Source: Lutraria lutraria
Lineage: Eukaryota > Mollusca > Bivalvia > Venerida > Mactridae
DNA: 64,000 nt
Reading direction: 5' to 3'
Assembly: GCA_964023205.1 (NCBI GenBank)
Contig: OZ026850.1
Coordinates: 4,939,270 to 5,003,269 of the forward strand
The notes under the pieces were generated by a model that saw only the letters and a list, made by a program, of their open reading frames with translations, ran no database searches and was not told the origin of the DNA. The position numbers and the translations under genes were made by a program. Of this stretch, positions 1-19,184 are shown piece by piece. Positions within the stretch are counted from its first letter, which is position 1, and each line of letters starts with the position of its first letter.

Positions 1-135
1 TCAGAGTCATATTTATGAGGCAGACAGTTCTCCTAAGCATTGTTCCTGGGAAGAACCAGTACTAGACTCCCATCCTCCGTAAGCAACTGCCTACTTTCTC
101 ACATAAAGAGCCATGGTCGGTAGCGGGGCATAATT
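1..135 (-). repeat. tRNA-headed SINE, partial copy cut by the window edge
   Basis: This segment matches the body of the SINE seen more completely at 6457-6692, 8691-8877 and 36149-36375: the shared blocks are the GGCAGACAGTTC, GAAGAACCAGTACTAGACTCCC and GTAAGCAACTGCCTACTTT stretches, read here in the orientation opposite to transcription. The tRNA-like head is missing because homology fades after the ATGGTCGGTAG block. Confidence 0.7.
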
Positions 136-2593
136 ATATAAATGAAAGTATTGTTGAAAAATAGCGTTAAACCCATCGATACACAGTAAAGGTGATTTAT
201 GATATAGTGAGGGAATGGGTACTGTGAATTATTAAATCCCCCCCTTCTCATTCAGCTGGTCTGTATTTCATTGTTACTGGTATTGTACAACACAGATATT
301 TATAATCAACTTACAATGTGGGTCCCAATGAATTCATCATAACTATGTTCTACTGTAAATAATAATTCTACTTTAACAAAAACTTTAAACCTCATCAAGA
401 CCTCTCAAAGTCATTGTAATGATTATGAACATAAAACAATATGCATGTATTTCATATGAATGAAGTGAAATAGATACCAGCTATATTTTATGTTCAAACA
501 AATAATAACTTAGCCTATACATGTAACATATGATAAAAAATATTTACGGCAAACACCTAGCTGGCACCCATTCAGGAATTGATCATTTATAGTAGTAGGA
601 AAATACATCAAAGTACAGAAAATCCTCATCTCATGGAAACTGAACTCACACAAACTTGCACTACAACATGAAACAGGAAAAGTTTAACAATTATATTGTG
701 GATGAAGATTAACATGGTACTTTGGTCCGCATGAAAATTCATGTGATCCGAGCGAGCGATAGCTAAGAAACTGGATTTTTAACTATATTGCTATGATTTA
801 GCAGTAAATGCCAAGGTCAATCGTTTTAAATGGTCACTATTTACATTCTAGGTTTGAAGTTAAATTATGAAAGAGATCAAAAGTTACAATTTTGACAAAA
901 TTTGGTTTAAGAAAACTGGTCAAACAAAAAGTCAACCATATTGTTGACATGGAGACCATGCAGTGCACATAAAATACTGTCAAATACATGTATACAGCAA
1001 AATGTTTGATAAGGTCAAGAAAAATTCTAAATATTACAAGCCCACATGTCCAGTAATATTTATTTGATGTTGGCTGAAGATTAAAGGCAATACATATTGT
1101 TGGCCAATAATATTTGACAATCCTCTGGGCCAGTAATACAATTATTGTCTTTTCCAGAAACAAGAAGAAGTAATAACTTGATAATCGTTCTAATCTTAAA
1201 CGCATCAAATAACAAGTATGAGCACAAGAAACAGAAAATATTCAAATATATTTGATACCAACAATATGAGATCAGAATAAACTTTTTAGCAATTGAACAT
1301 TTGTGCTATAAGACAAGCTCTTGTTATAACAAACATCACGGTCAAAGTCAAACGTGTTTATAAACAATTATTATTTTACACGAAATCAATAGATTTATTT
1401 GTGTAATAGGGAAAATATAAATAAACAATAAGAAATAGAGATAAATATAATTTCAAAAATATTTAACACTTTTATGTTGTTTTCTGTATATTGTAATAGA
1501 CAAAATCATGACACATTTAACCAGAAAAACATGTGTATAAATGAATTGCGAAGGAGTCAGATTGACTGAATAAAATGTGGGAACCTGGTAACAAACAAAC
1601 GCAGACACTCGTCATTCAAATATCTGCACTCGACTCTCAAACTTTTGCAGTCAACACCCAATCTTTTCCAATCACACAACTTGGAAATTGGTCAGAAAAA
1701 AGTTGAGAACAAAAATGAAATCTTAAGCTACAGAATCTCAAGCTTTCAACCTTGGACAATGGAATAAAAAAATTGACACAAAATTGTGGAGACTAAGATG
1801 ACTCAGCAGTTTATATCAAATGGAATTATCAAAAGTCATCCAAATTACTGTATAAATATGTTCATACTTTAGATTTTGTCAAAAAAAAGGCCGGAACAAA
1901 AAATACTGAAGATCAGGTAACAGTACAAAGATCCATTTTGTTTGGCCCAACAATTATTGCTATGTGTTATAATCACATCATGGCCAATCAATAACCACAC
2001 AACATTTTTCATGAATGATCATGAATATTCAAAGAATACTATTAACATATTTACAGGAAAAAAACATAATCACAGATAAACAGTATTGCTTATGAAAACA
2101 TAATTCTTGCACAGAGCAGACAGTCATGACCTTGACCTTAACAAAGGCCATTTAATTAAATGACCTTAACCTTCAAATTACACTCATACAATTCTGTTAT
2201 TTTACTCAACAACAAAAGTTAACAAGTGCCCTGTGGAGATAAAATATTGTGCATAGAGTTTTAGAACAAATCATTAAGCCTAAAAAAAAATTTGTTTCCG
2301 GTTACCCGACTAACCCAAAGTTTCTCCGCGACCCTAGACTTCTTAATAGGCCCAAGGAACAGTCTGCCCAATTACTCACTTTTTTAAACCTTTTAACATG
2401 CTTACAAGAGCAAAACACTCCCTTACCTTCCTAACCTTTTTTTAGAGAGCAGGTAACCAGAAACAAACAGATCATTTTTAGGCCTAATAACATAATTTCT
2501 AAATTCAACAGTTTCAAAAAGAAAATCTTTAACAGCATGTTTTGACAAGTAACATGGTTTATACCTGAGGAGTTAATATAGACTTTATCAACT
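136..2593. other. AT-rich stretch without a recognisable gene
   Basis: Only short, compositionally biased open frames occur here, and none shows a domain, splice structure or codon pattern typical of the real exons in this window. It lies beyond the 3' end of the BACE-type gene, so part of it could be downstream flank. Poly-A and poly-T runs are common. Confidence 0.5.
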
Positions 2594-2756
2594 GCAGTAC
2601 TACCCCTCCAGAGCAGTCCTCTCTTGAACAACAACCTCAATTCAACAACAGTATGATTTTTAATTCAACCTCTCTAGAGCAACAACCTCTCAACAATAGC
2701 AACAACATAATTTTGCTATTCCCAAAAGGTGTTGCTTTGGAGAGGCTGCACTGTAT
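2594..2756. mobile_element. Diverged mariner-type miniature element
   Basis: The right end reads AGAGGCTGCACTGTATA and the left end CAGTACTACCCCTCCAGAGC, an imperfect inverted pair. The interior (GTTGTTGCTCTAGAGAGG type blocks) matches the better preserved copy at 42805-42990. TA at the border fits a Tc1/mariner-type insertion. No coding capacity. Confidence 0.5.
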
Positions 2757-3146
2757 ACAGAGCATATTTAAACACCATAACCAACATCACATATACATAA
2801 CAACAGTGCTGAATGGTCACAAAATGTAACCTGTCCAAATTTAAATGGATACTCAACTTAAAGAGCTAACAATGTTAGTTTCATCATTCTTTGTTGAATC
2901 AGGGGCTACAAGGTAGCTATCAGCACTTCAAGGGTGGTCATCAGCTCATATTTGCACTTAATCAAAAACAATAACAGTAGAACCTGTAAATGGTAATCCA
3001 ACTCGCAAAAATGTTTTGGATTAGAGAAGTTTTCAGGTTAGAATGACAACGTATCTGCAATTCTTTTAGCATTAAATACATTATGTGTACCGTAATATAC
3101 AAATTGGGACCAGTTGATGTGTTTGGTTTAGAGAGTATTTTAAATT

Positions 3147-3595
3147 AGTCGAAGGTCTTTGATGATGATACATACGCATTACATTGCAGTTCATCGTCAA
3201 AGCCACTTGTTCTTTAAAAGCTAACAGGTATACGATTCAATCTGAGTCGCGTTCGTTTTCCTATTTAATGCACAAATTTCAGTAAAATTTGTGTACAATT
3301 CGATGAATTATAGCATAATCTATCAATTTGACCTAAAATATACCTTCAACAGACGAAAGTTATCGAATATTTTGCCGATGTTTCATACTACCTTTAATTT
3401 CAAAATATTCCTCATTAATGCTTTGGATTACGTCCGTAGCATTCCGGAAAGCATGTGAAAAAATCTGATTCAATAGACGCATGAACAAGCGTCTTAAGCT
3501 GTTGACTTTGAAAGAGGAAAATTCCATAACTAAAATGGTCAACAAGACGAAATGAAAAAGACCAATTTAGTTATGGGACCCACAACTAATTCTAA
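3147..3595. repeat. Fragments of the GTCGAAGGTCTTTGA fold-back family
   Basis: The left piece (TAGTCGAAGGTCTTTGATG) and the right piece (GGTCAACAAGACGAAAT followed by TTTAGTTATGGGACCCA) are both found in the longer element at 27855-28835, in the same order there at its left half. This supports a degraded copy of one dispersed family. Confidence 0.5.
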
Positions 3596-4105
3596 ATTGG
3601 AAATTAAGGTCCAGATTAGGAAGGTTCTGTAGGACTGTAATTTATTGGACAGATATTTAGTAAATTTCAAAATGTTTTCAGAGAGGTGACATTTCTATCA
3701 TGCAGCTAAGCCAGGTTTAAAATCAGAATCTGCAGACTTATCAAACTACTATACTTCCAACAATACAATCAAATTAAACAAACATGAGCAATATATGTTA
3801 TATCAAAAACAAAATAAAATTATTATGAATATCAATAAATAACACAAAGCAGTATAAACGATTTCTTAAAGTTGGAAATAGCCCAATAAATATTGCTTAC
3901 ACAATGGAAGGAAGAAAATTACATGTATATACATGTTACTTCGGCTGATCCAGGTTTGCATAGAGCTGTACATGTCAAGGTTTATTTCAAATTATGAAAT
4001 ACTTTTTTCTCAGAATCAGTTTGACAGGACACTGCATTCATTGAATGCATATGCCCCAGGTGACATGCTAGACCCAACGATAAAGTCTACTTCAGACTGA
4101 CAATA

Positions 4106-4411
4106 CATAGTTCCCACATCTACAATATTTACCTCCCTTGGCAGCCATCTTGCTTGGCAAATTTCTTATGTGCTTAATAGAAAAATAAGAAAATTGGTAT
4201 TAAACAACTTAATGTATAAAAGATAACTTAATCATGAAGTTGTTAAGGCCATAATTACATCAGGTTTAAGAAAATGTAGTTGTCACATATAAATATTCTA
4301 TATTTAGAAGTTATCAAAACAAAAATATAAATATCTTCTATCATTGCTAGTTGAATTTGCCAACAAAGATGGCCGCCATGGGAGGTAAATATTGTGGATG
4401 TGGGAACTATG
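4106..4411. mobile_element. Fold-back miniature element with TA target duplication
   Basis: Arms of about 57 bp are inverted copies: left CATAGTTCCCACATCTACAA, right the complement, ending GGGAACTATG. TA stands immediately outside both ends (4104-4105 and 4412-4413), as expected for a Tc1/mariner-type integration. It lies just beyond the stop codon side of the BACE-type gene and may sit in its 3' untranslated region. No coding capacity. Confidence 0.7.
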
Positions 4412-4777
4412 TATACAATCATGCTCTCCACATCATTAGATGCCAGAGGGCATAAAACTGACTTGTGCTATGTAAGGACTTCAAATCTGGTGGTACATTA
4501 CCCTGATTGTACAAGCAGTTGATATAATTATGAAATTTTGTACAGTTCAAAAACTCAGCAAAATGGACACCCAAAAGTCACACAAACTGAAAAAATTACC
4601 TTATTTTTCTTACAAAAAAACACTGCAGTCATAATTTATAAAATATTCAATATAAAGACAAGCCACAAAATGTAACCTTGGCATGATTGATCAACTTGTA
4701 GATATAAAAAAAAATCAGATCCATCATTAAAAAAAAACAAAAAAAAACATTTTTTCACTTCAGCTACAAATTTTCTT

Positions 4778-11631
<6,854 letters not shown>

Positions 11632-11764
11632 TTTTATTAGAATGCCGGTGTGACTTTACATCTGAAAAATGAAATGAAGACAAGTTGATACCAAGTTGTA
11701 GCAGTCAGAATGCATTGATGATAATAATGCGAGTTGAGTACAATCTGCTATATTATTTTGATTG

Positions 11765-12010
11765 TGCTTAAATACAATGGCGGCACTCAGGAGTTCGAAG
11801 GCAAATCATATTTTTCGTCTCTTTTCGTCGACAGTTTAAATGTTTCTATTTTTTCATGTTGCGCATGTTCCAGCAAACAATTTTCCAAATTCATCAGTTC
11901 CAAAATTAGCATTGTTACTGACAGTAGAAATTTGAACTTGTTCCCCTCTAGTACCACAGCTTTTAACTGTCCACTTCAATTTTTCTGCAGGGTCTTTAGA
12001 CAAACAATGG
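11765..12010. repeat. Partial copy of the fold-back family at 41615-41983
   Basis: Blocks such as GGCGGCACTCAGGAGTTCGA, GCGCATGTTCCAGC, CAAAATTAGCATTGTTA and CTGCAGGGTCTTTAGACAA correspond, in one or the other orientation, to blocks of the element at 41615-41983. It lies just upstream of the BACE-type start codon, so it may overlap the 5' flank of that gene. Confidence 0.5.
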
Positions 12011-12149
12011 CAAAAACAATGAATTTGGAAAATTGTTAGCTAGTTATAGCCTACCTACCTACCCGACTCCGGAACTTAGAGTCGGAACACTACAAACAAA
12101 CAATTTTTCAATGATGGCCTAATGTAATGTTTACATACATAATACTTAA

Positions 12150-12780
12150 GTAGGATAAATGCTAGTCCAACTAATTAGAATGTTTGTGATGACGAGATAC
12201 TTTTTGACTTGACCCCGTCCTGCACAGTCTAAGAAGAACTGCATACATGTATAAGTGGTTGCCCCCTGCCCGATAGGATTTTTTTCCTTCTTTAAGTCTT
12301 TTGGGGGACAACCTAGTTTGAGAGTTTCCTTCACAAAGTATATAGTCGGGTAACCTGTCACAAAAAAAAATTAATTCAAAAAAATTACCCAATTAAAACC
12401 CGTTCGGCACGATAACTACAATATCTGTGACCAAAGTGGACCGTTCGGTAGGTGGAAAACATGTTTCTTTATTCATGTGAGTATTAATTATTCCAACATA
12501 CCTTTTCTGAAAGATGCATAATGATTTGTTTCTCCCCACTATATCCCAAATGAAAACGAAACCGGTGTAATAGCGTTATGGTGTTAAGGTAAACATCGCC
12601 TATTCTCGAAAGTTCACTTTGCAAATAATTTGAGTTTAAATAAGCTGGCATGTCAATGAAATGTTGGCAATTTAAACTTAAATCAACTTTCATTAATTCT
12701 AGGTACCCATTATAAAGATCGATTTAGAATTAAACTGTCCGACGGTAGTTGTATACAGAGTGTAACTGGATGTGGCTAAA
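12150..12780 (-). repeat. Diverged copy of the interior of the 29428-30914 element
   Basis: Read on the minus strand, the stretch from the ACTACCGTCGGACAG block through TTTCGAGAATAGGCG to ACCGGTTTCGTTTTC parallels 30190-30420 (ACTACCGTTAGAACAG, TTTCGAGAATGACACC, ACCAGTTTCGTTTTCC) over about 240 bp. The TTTGTGATGACGAGA block at 12184 also recurs near 27910 and 28425. No coding sense is conserved. Confidence 0.55.
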
Positions 12781-13716
12781 GTCTGTTTGTACCTTTTTTT
12801 TCATGCGGCGTAAAATGTTAAGTTTAATTGTTACAGTATTATATTAGAACAGACTATTATTAATGATCTTTATACGTACATGTAACAGCACTCTGTTACA
12901 ATTCTAATGTTAGCCTTAATGCCTTTCAATTAATACACATGTTTTAGTTTTAATAATTGTTGGATTTAGAAATAAATAGTGTCTATACACATTTGTGTTT
13001 GTCGTTTGACTTTTAAACATTTATTATTCATACCAACACACAACAACAGTACAACATATTATTTCAAATTTTACATTTTAGTTTTTACACAGATTTCTTA
13101 AAGCACATTCACGCAGATTATTGTTACATTGAATTTCTATCGATCTACGTAAGTTATGCCTGTTATTGATAGATTTTGACATAATTTGAATTTCCACACA
13201 TAAATATGCAGTTCCTTGTAAGGCTGAGAGGATGGCCTTTCTGAAATCATTCACGAAAATCGGCCAACCAAAAAGCCGAATTAGTAGGGCTAGGTAAATG
13301 CATGGGAATCAAAAACGAAAGTAGAATATACTCATCATTTAAGAACATTTTGCATTTAAATCTAAATCGACAGAAGTTTATTGCTCTTAAAGTAAGTAAA
13401 CAATTTTTTTCTTCTTCAACTCAGTTACCAAATCTGATAATTAAATATCCGAATATTTCCAATATCCGAATACATAGACATTGGTATTGTTAGAAAATAA
13501 CAAGATAAAAGCGAGTTAACGTCACAGATTTACGATATCGGAATACAACATTCAAAATAGATTATAAATATCAACAATTAAGGGTTTATTTACATTAATA
13601 TCGATAAAATTCCACATTTTTCGTAGTAACAATCTACTTCCAATTACGTGGAGGTAAAAAGTTCGTTACACCGTTGTCAGCAGGTGAAATACGATTACCT
13701 CCCCTGAACTTAACAT
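12781..13716. other. AT-rich spacer with a repeat fragment
   Basis: No gene seen. The piece at about 13220-13296 (GAGGATGGCC, ACGAAAATCGGCCAACC, GCCGAATTAGTAGGGCTA) is shared with 27965-28045 and belongs to the fold-back family there. The rest is low-complexity AT-rich DNA. Confidence 0.5.
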
Positions 13717-13724
13717 CCAGATCA

Positions 13725-14237
13725 TAGAGCTGGGTGGTTTTATCGGTTTATCGGTATATCGCGATATCAACTAGACAATATAAATATCACAATATTGTTT
13801 CAGCATACCGATTTATCGGGTTTAGCTTAAATAACTGAATTATATGTTTATTATAGTAAAATATAGTTCATACATTGTGGCAAGGACTTATATACATACA
13901 TGTATGTATATAAGTCCTTGATTGTGGTAAAGTGTTATTCGATCATGTCTAAATGCTGGTCAATCTTGTAATAGTATTGACTGTGCAGGCATACATATTT
14001 ATATGTATACATGCATTAATAGTTTCAACAGTGCTAAAAAAGAACAAATTATTTGAAGTTTGAAACTACACTGTTAGCTTTAGTATGTATTATTACCCAA
14101 GACATTATACAAATGTTAATTTTTAATGCTTTTCTGTAAATTTACCATACATATATATTTCGCGATACATATCGCGATACAGCATGAAATATTGTGATAT
14201 ATCGTGATACGCTTTTAAGGACCGATACCCAGCTCTA
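13725..14237. mobile_element. Complete hAT-type miniature element with 8-bp target duplication
   Basis: Both ends carry the inverted repeat TAGAGCTGGGT (13725-13735 and its complement at 14227-14237), continuing into TATCGGT/ACCGATA type sequence. The 8-bp direct repeat CCAGATCA stands immediately outside (13717-13724 and 14238-14245). An 8-bp duplication with a short CAGAGC/TAGAGC-like end is the signature of the hAT superfamily. The 513-bp interior has no open frame of note and is rich in TATCGCGATA-like palindromes, so it is non-autonomous. Confidence 0.88.
13881..13920. repeat. Perfect 40-bp palindrome
   Basis: The 20 bases from 13881 (CAAGGACTTATATAC...) are exactly repeated as the complement in the next 20, with no spacer. 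It lies inside the hAT-type miniature element. A related AAGTCCTTG half-site with TATATATA before it occurs at about 57262-57280, and a looser version at 20236-20262. Confidence 0.9.
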
Positions 14238-14404
14238 CCAGATCAATAGTTCCCTGTTTGATAGTACTTACATACGGATAACATTCTTTCTATGACTGAG
14301 CATTATGTTACATCATACCATAGTGTTGCTAAAGACTAACACTCTTTAAACACAGTATTCTGCACTGTACTCAGTACATAGATCCAAGTGGGTAAGAATT
14401 GGTT

Positions 14405-17193
14405 TGCTATTATATGTGGTGACATTCACCCGTGCCGAGGATCTGATAACTGTGAGCATTTTCGAAGAAGAGGTCTACATTTCATTCTCTTGAATGTTCG
14501 TAGTTTACTACCAAAAATTGATGAAATTCGTATAATGGCTAGGAAGACGAACGCATCCTGCTAACTATTGACTGATACTTGGCTCGATAAATCTATACTT
14601 TTCATTCTGAAGTCAAGATAGATGATCATGTTATTCAACGTAAAGATCGCAACCGACATGATGGAGGTATTTGTATATACATACACAAGGACATTGCTTT
14701 CAATAGTAGAGAAGATTTCAACCACCAGTAACTGGAAGGAAGATTTATAGATACATTTGTATTTTGCTTCCAAAATCTAAACCCATTTAATATGGTGTTT
14801 TTATAGACCACCGAATTAAACAATCTATACTTTTTATGAAATTGTTGAATCTGTATTTGCAGCCAATTCTTCTTTGAATAACTCTGAGACTGTGATTTTA
14901 GGTGACTTCAATACAGACGTGTCTTCTAAATGTAGATGTCCGCTTGTTAAATAGTTCAATTCTATACATATGTGATATGTTTAGTCTTAATTAAACAAGT
15001 GATTACAGACTTTACTAGAATGACATCAACATCTTCTACTATAATAGATCTAATCCTTGTATCTGATCCAGAAAAAATCTCACATAGTGGTGTTATAGAC
15101 AGTTGCGTTAGTGACCATATGATGACTTTTTGTACTAGAAAGGTTACCCATGAATCCATTGGAAAGCATAATACTGTTAATGTTCGATCTCTAAAGCATT
15201 ATACAAAAGAACGTTTTCAACAGTCACTTGTTGGATAAGACTGGTCACCAGTTTTGTGTTGTGATGATGTTAATACTGCATGGGATAGTTTTAAGTCAGT
15301 TTTTAGCTCCTGTCAAATCTTTACGTATTAAACAAAGAACTGAAGCATGGGTTGACGCTGAAGTTCTACAATGTATAAAGGAAAGAGATAAGAGATACAA
15401 CTGAAGAAAATTTAAATCACTTCAGGACTTAAGGAAATAAAGCTTGTTATACTATTAACAAAGCAAAAAGAGCTATTTTAAATCATCAGTTGAAAATAAT
15501 CAAAATGACTCCAATTAAGTCTCTGTGGAAATGTCTTAAAAACCTAGGACTTCCCAGTAAGAAGGCTCAGAGCTCAGGTAACATCAATTGGTTTGAACAT
15601 CGATGGTAGCATTTGTTTTAATAAACTGAATTGTTGCAGAAAAATTTAACACTTTTTATACTTCTGTTGCTGATAAGCTAGTCAGTAAATGACCAAATAT
15701 AGTTAAGCAATTTTGGCTAGAGTTTTGATTTTAATTTCTATTCTTCAAAAGGTATTACACCAAATAGTTTTTCTTTGTCCGTAGTACCCGAAAACAAAAT
15801 GTTTATTAACTACTTGAACAAACTTTGTCCAAATAAGGCAATAGGGTTAGACGGAATTCCTTCTCGTTTCTTAAAGGACTCCGCATCAATTATTGCTGGT
15901 CCTCTTGCACATATTGTTAACCTGTCTGTTATACAGGGTGTGGTTCCAGATGATCTTAAATCTGCCCGCGTAGTTCCTTTATATAAAAAGAATGACAAAA
16001 CGGATGTCGGATATTACCGTCAATGCCATCTCAATATGAAGCGTTGTTTCCAAAGTCATGGAGAGGGTCATTTATGATCAGTTAGAAGGATACCTGATCC
16101 AGAATAAGCTTTTGTATACATGTACATGAGTTTTAGTCCGATTTCAGGCGTGGATTCGATTCTCCACATATCTTGTGGTGTTCCTCAATGGTCAATTTTA
16201 GGTCCGAACGTTGCTTTTCTTGATTTATGTTAATGACATGTCGACCGCTATAAAAAACAAACTCTTACTTTTTTATGCGGATGATCTGCAATCCTTGTCT
16301 CAGCCAAAAACAAGCATATGACATTGAAAATACTTTGAGTCATGACTTGAATATTGTCAGTCAGTGGCTAATTTGTAATAAATTGTCTCTACAACTTGGC
16401 AAAACAGAATCTATTTTATTTGGGTCCAAAAAGCGACTTACAGCCAAGTCTAACCTTAAAATAAACTCAAATGGTCAATCTATAGAAACCGAAAACTCAG
16501 TTTTAAGTATCTTGGTGCGATCAGAGTCTTATACTTTCGATTCAATGGGTAGATCGGTAATTAAGAAATCAACTGCTAGATTAAATAGATAGATAGATAA
16601 ATCAGACAGATAGTAAAATATTTTATGTCTCATGGCAATTCAGATTACTTCTCTTTGTTGGTACAGTATTGATTTCATCATAACATCATAATTATTTCAT
16701 TGTTAATATATATATATATAAATATACTGTGATAAGCATGTTTAATTTTTTATTATCATTCTAAATTTATAATCAGCATTATCGTATTCATTTATGGGGC
16801 AAATAGAATACATTTTACTCATTCGAAGTATTATTTTTCATTTTATCAAAATTTTACATGTTTGTTTATGTACATTGTTCTATTCATCTTATTATAATAG
16901 CAGTTTAACTGTGATAAGTAATTTTATTTATTTGAAATATACCTGTTCATATAATTTATTCCCAAATGTGATATCTTCCTATGTCATACAACACTAAATA
17001 TCAAGGACCACAATGGACATAAGGGTTCCTCTGAACCCTTTCTTGTGTTATCCTTGACATTTAATGTTGATTTGACATGGCTGTTTTATCAATTCATGCT
17101 GACACATGTATCGATTTACTGTATTTGTATGTTTTAATATTATGATTGCCATGTAAATGTTCATTTTATGTCGAAATAAATCTATCTATCTAA
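14405..17193 (+). mobile_element. Decayed CR1/L2/Jockey-like LINE
   Basis: The region carries, in order, endonuclease-like pieces, reverse transcriptase pieces, a non-coding tail, and a 3' end AATAAATCTATCTATCT at 17175-17193, where short tandem repeats typical of CR1/L2-like 3' ends are found. The coding part is interrupted by several frameshifts and stops, so it is not mobile by itself. The clade is inferred from the motif set; a phylogeny was not possible. Confidence 0.75.
14470..16592 (+). pseudogene. Endonuclease/reverse transcriptase pseudogene of the LINE
   Basis: Broken pieces line up with a single LINE polyprotein. At 14486 a LNVRSLLPKIDEIR stretch is the usual endonuclease start, followed by a TDTWLDKSI-like block. 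At 15000-15130 come the end of the endonuclease domain (STIIDLILVSDP, then SDHMMTF). At 15775-16077 the reverse transcriptase fingers appear (NKAIGLDGIPSRFLK, VPDDLKSARVVPLYKK). A GVPQ-SILGP block lies at about 16170-16205, and the catalytic box FYADD at 16271-16285. At 16300-16500 a thumb-like stretch follows (WLICNKLSLQLGKTE). Frames change between most pieces and the start is not intact. The product would be a DNA-nicking, RNA-copying enzyme; this copy is dead. Confidence 0.75.
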
Positions 17194-17763
17194 CTGGCCC
17201 CCGATGGCTCTGGCTGTACGACTTAAACGTGAATCAATCTTGATAGACATTCATAATATTCTGTATAGAAATATTGTTTTCACAATAATATAAAAAGACC
17301 TTTATTATATTTTAACTTCATGTTTCTGATACGAGGATTGAACATGTAACAGTTCCTGTATCTGGGCTCTCTATTGTTTTCTTTCTTTTTTAAAGACAAA
17401 ACTGAAAATATATTATCTCACAGTGCTAACTTTCATCTACAAGATGTGTATACATTATAATTTCGCCAACGATATATATAGTTAGTTAGTCTTATATTCA
17501 GGTAAAATAAGTACATGTCATAAGAACAATACAAATTCAATGTCGACATACCACATATAATAAAAAAGCTATGTCTCAGACTAGCAATCTGATCAAAATC
17601 ATATCCTCAAACCCGCTACTCTATGGCACCGCTCTATGGCTTGCCGACTTATAGTTAACTACTTAACTAAACTGGTTCCCGTTCCTTGTTGCAGTGCACC
17701 AAATGCTTTGTACACACACGTCAACGGGAACCAGTTTACTACGATATTACCGGCATGGCTGAG

Positions 17764-18560
17764 TCTGTGGCCATCTGTGACTGGTTATATAAGGCTCACT
17801 TCTGATCATTTACACGTTAATATAACATGACTTATCTGTGGCCATCTGTGACTGGTTGTAAGACTCACTTCTGATTATTTATAAGTTAATATAATATGAC
17901 TTATCTGTGGCCATCTTTGACCGGTTATAAGACTCAGTTCTGATCATTTATAAGTTAATATAACATGACTTATCTGTGGCCATCTTTGACCGGTTATAAG
18001 ACTCAGTTCTGGTCATTTATAAGTTGATATAACATGACTTATCTGTGGCCATCTGTGACTGGTTATAAGACCCACTCCTGGCCATTTACAAGTTAATATA
18101 ACATGACTTAATTATCTGTGGTCATCTGTGACTGGTTATAAGACTCACTTCTGGACATTTATAAGTTAATATAACATGACTTATCAGTGGCCATCTGTGA
18201 CTGGTCATACGACTCAGTTCTGGTCATTTATAAGTTGATATAACATGACTTATCTGTGGCCATCTGTGATCGGTTATAAAACATTTATAAGTTGATACAG
18301 ATTGACTTATCTGTGGCCATCTGTGACCGGTTATAAGACTCAGTTCTGGTCATTTACAAGTTGATATAACAAGACTTATCTGTGGCCATCTGTGACCGGT
18401 TAGAAGACTCACTTCTGGCCATTTATATGCATATATAACATAATTTTGCTGTTGTCATCTATGACCGTTAATAAGACTCAGTTCTAGTTATTTTAAGTTA
18501 ATATAACATGAATTAGCTGTGGCCAACTTTGACCTGTTATTTATTGGCATTTATATCATA
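17764..18560. repeat. 69-bp satellite block, about 12 units
   Basis: Units begin TCTGTGGCCATCTGTGAC, pass through GGTTATAAGACTCA and CATTTATAAGTT and end AACATGACTTA. Starts fall near 17764, 17832, 17904, 17973, 18042, 18115, 18184, 18253, 18310, 18379, 18443 and 18516. Most units are 69 bp; the eighth is 57 bp because of an internal deletion, and the last two are diverged. No stable reading frame is kept across units. Confidence 0.9.
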
Positions 18561-18689
18561 CACAAATATTTTAGTTACAAGAACCTACGAAATATTACAA
18601 TACCAGAGTGTTTATATTATATCAGCACAGACGTATTATACGTCTCTGATATCAGTAAAATAAAATAGATGACCCATTCCGCTGTAGCA

Positions 18690-18872
18690 TTCTGTTTTAG
18701 ATCCGAATGCAGATCGCGCTTTTCACCTGATCCAGGTTAAGTTCTACTAAAAGTTTTCACCGATGGCCACAGCAACTTTTTCCACAGATAGCCAAAAGTG
18801 TTTCCGGTCTGCGTGTCTTATCCGGAACTGAAGTTATCTCTTAAATTTACCTTCTTGATTTTAAAAGCTAAG
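18690..18872 (+). promoter_or_regulatory. Possible untranslated leader exon of the caspase-like gene
   Basis: The segment ends in a canonical donor (AAAAGCTAAG then GTATGT at 18873). The downstream coding exon starts with an acceptor at 21575-21576, and its coding start is only 12 bases into the exon, so an upstream leader exon is expected. A small open frame of 22 codons begins at an ATG in strong context (ACCGATGGCC) near 18763 and stops at TGA before the donor; if transcribed it would be an upstream open frame. The link is inferred only. Confidence 0.3.
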
Positions 18873-19184
18873 GTATGTTTTGATATATTATAATGGATAA
18901 CAATTTAAAGATCTAAATTTGAACCTGTGTATTTTAATAATAGTCTGGTTTAAAGCGTTGGCACGTAAGTTTTGGAAGTGGTTTTACTTCCGGTTTGTCA
19001 TCATGACTCAATTTGTAAATACTTTGTAAGAATGGGGTCCTGAACAGCTGAATGGCCCCAAACCCCGAAATTCCCCTAATGGAAGATGGAAGTAAATAAG
19101 CATGAATTTTCTGTTTATCACTGACATTTTCTATCAGTAAAAAATTTGTCACTTCATATGTTATTATTTAATTATTGACTACAA

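Noticed and set aside
837..1208. Minus-strand open frame of 123 codons
   Set aside because: Rich in F, L, Y and I from AT-rich DNA, no domain, no splice context, no homologue that I recognise.
17764..18560. CRISPR array
   Set aside because: The units are contiguous and diverged, with no unique spacers, and the window is eukaryotic.
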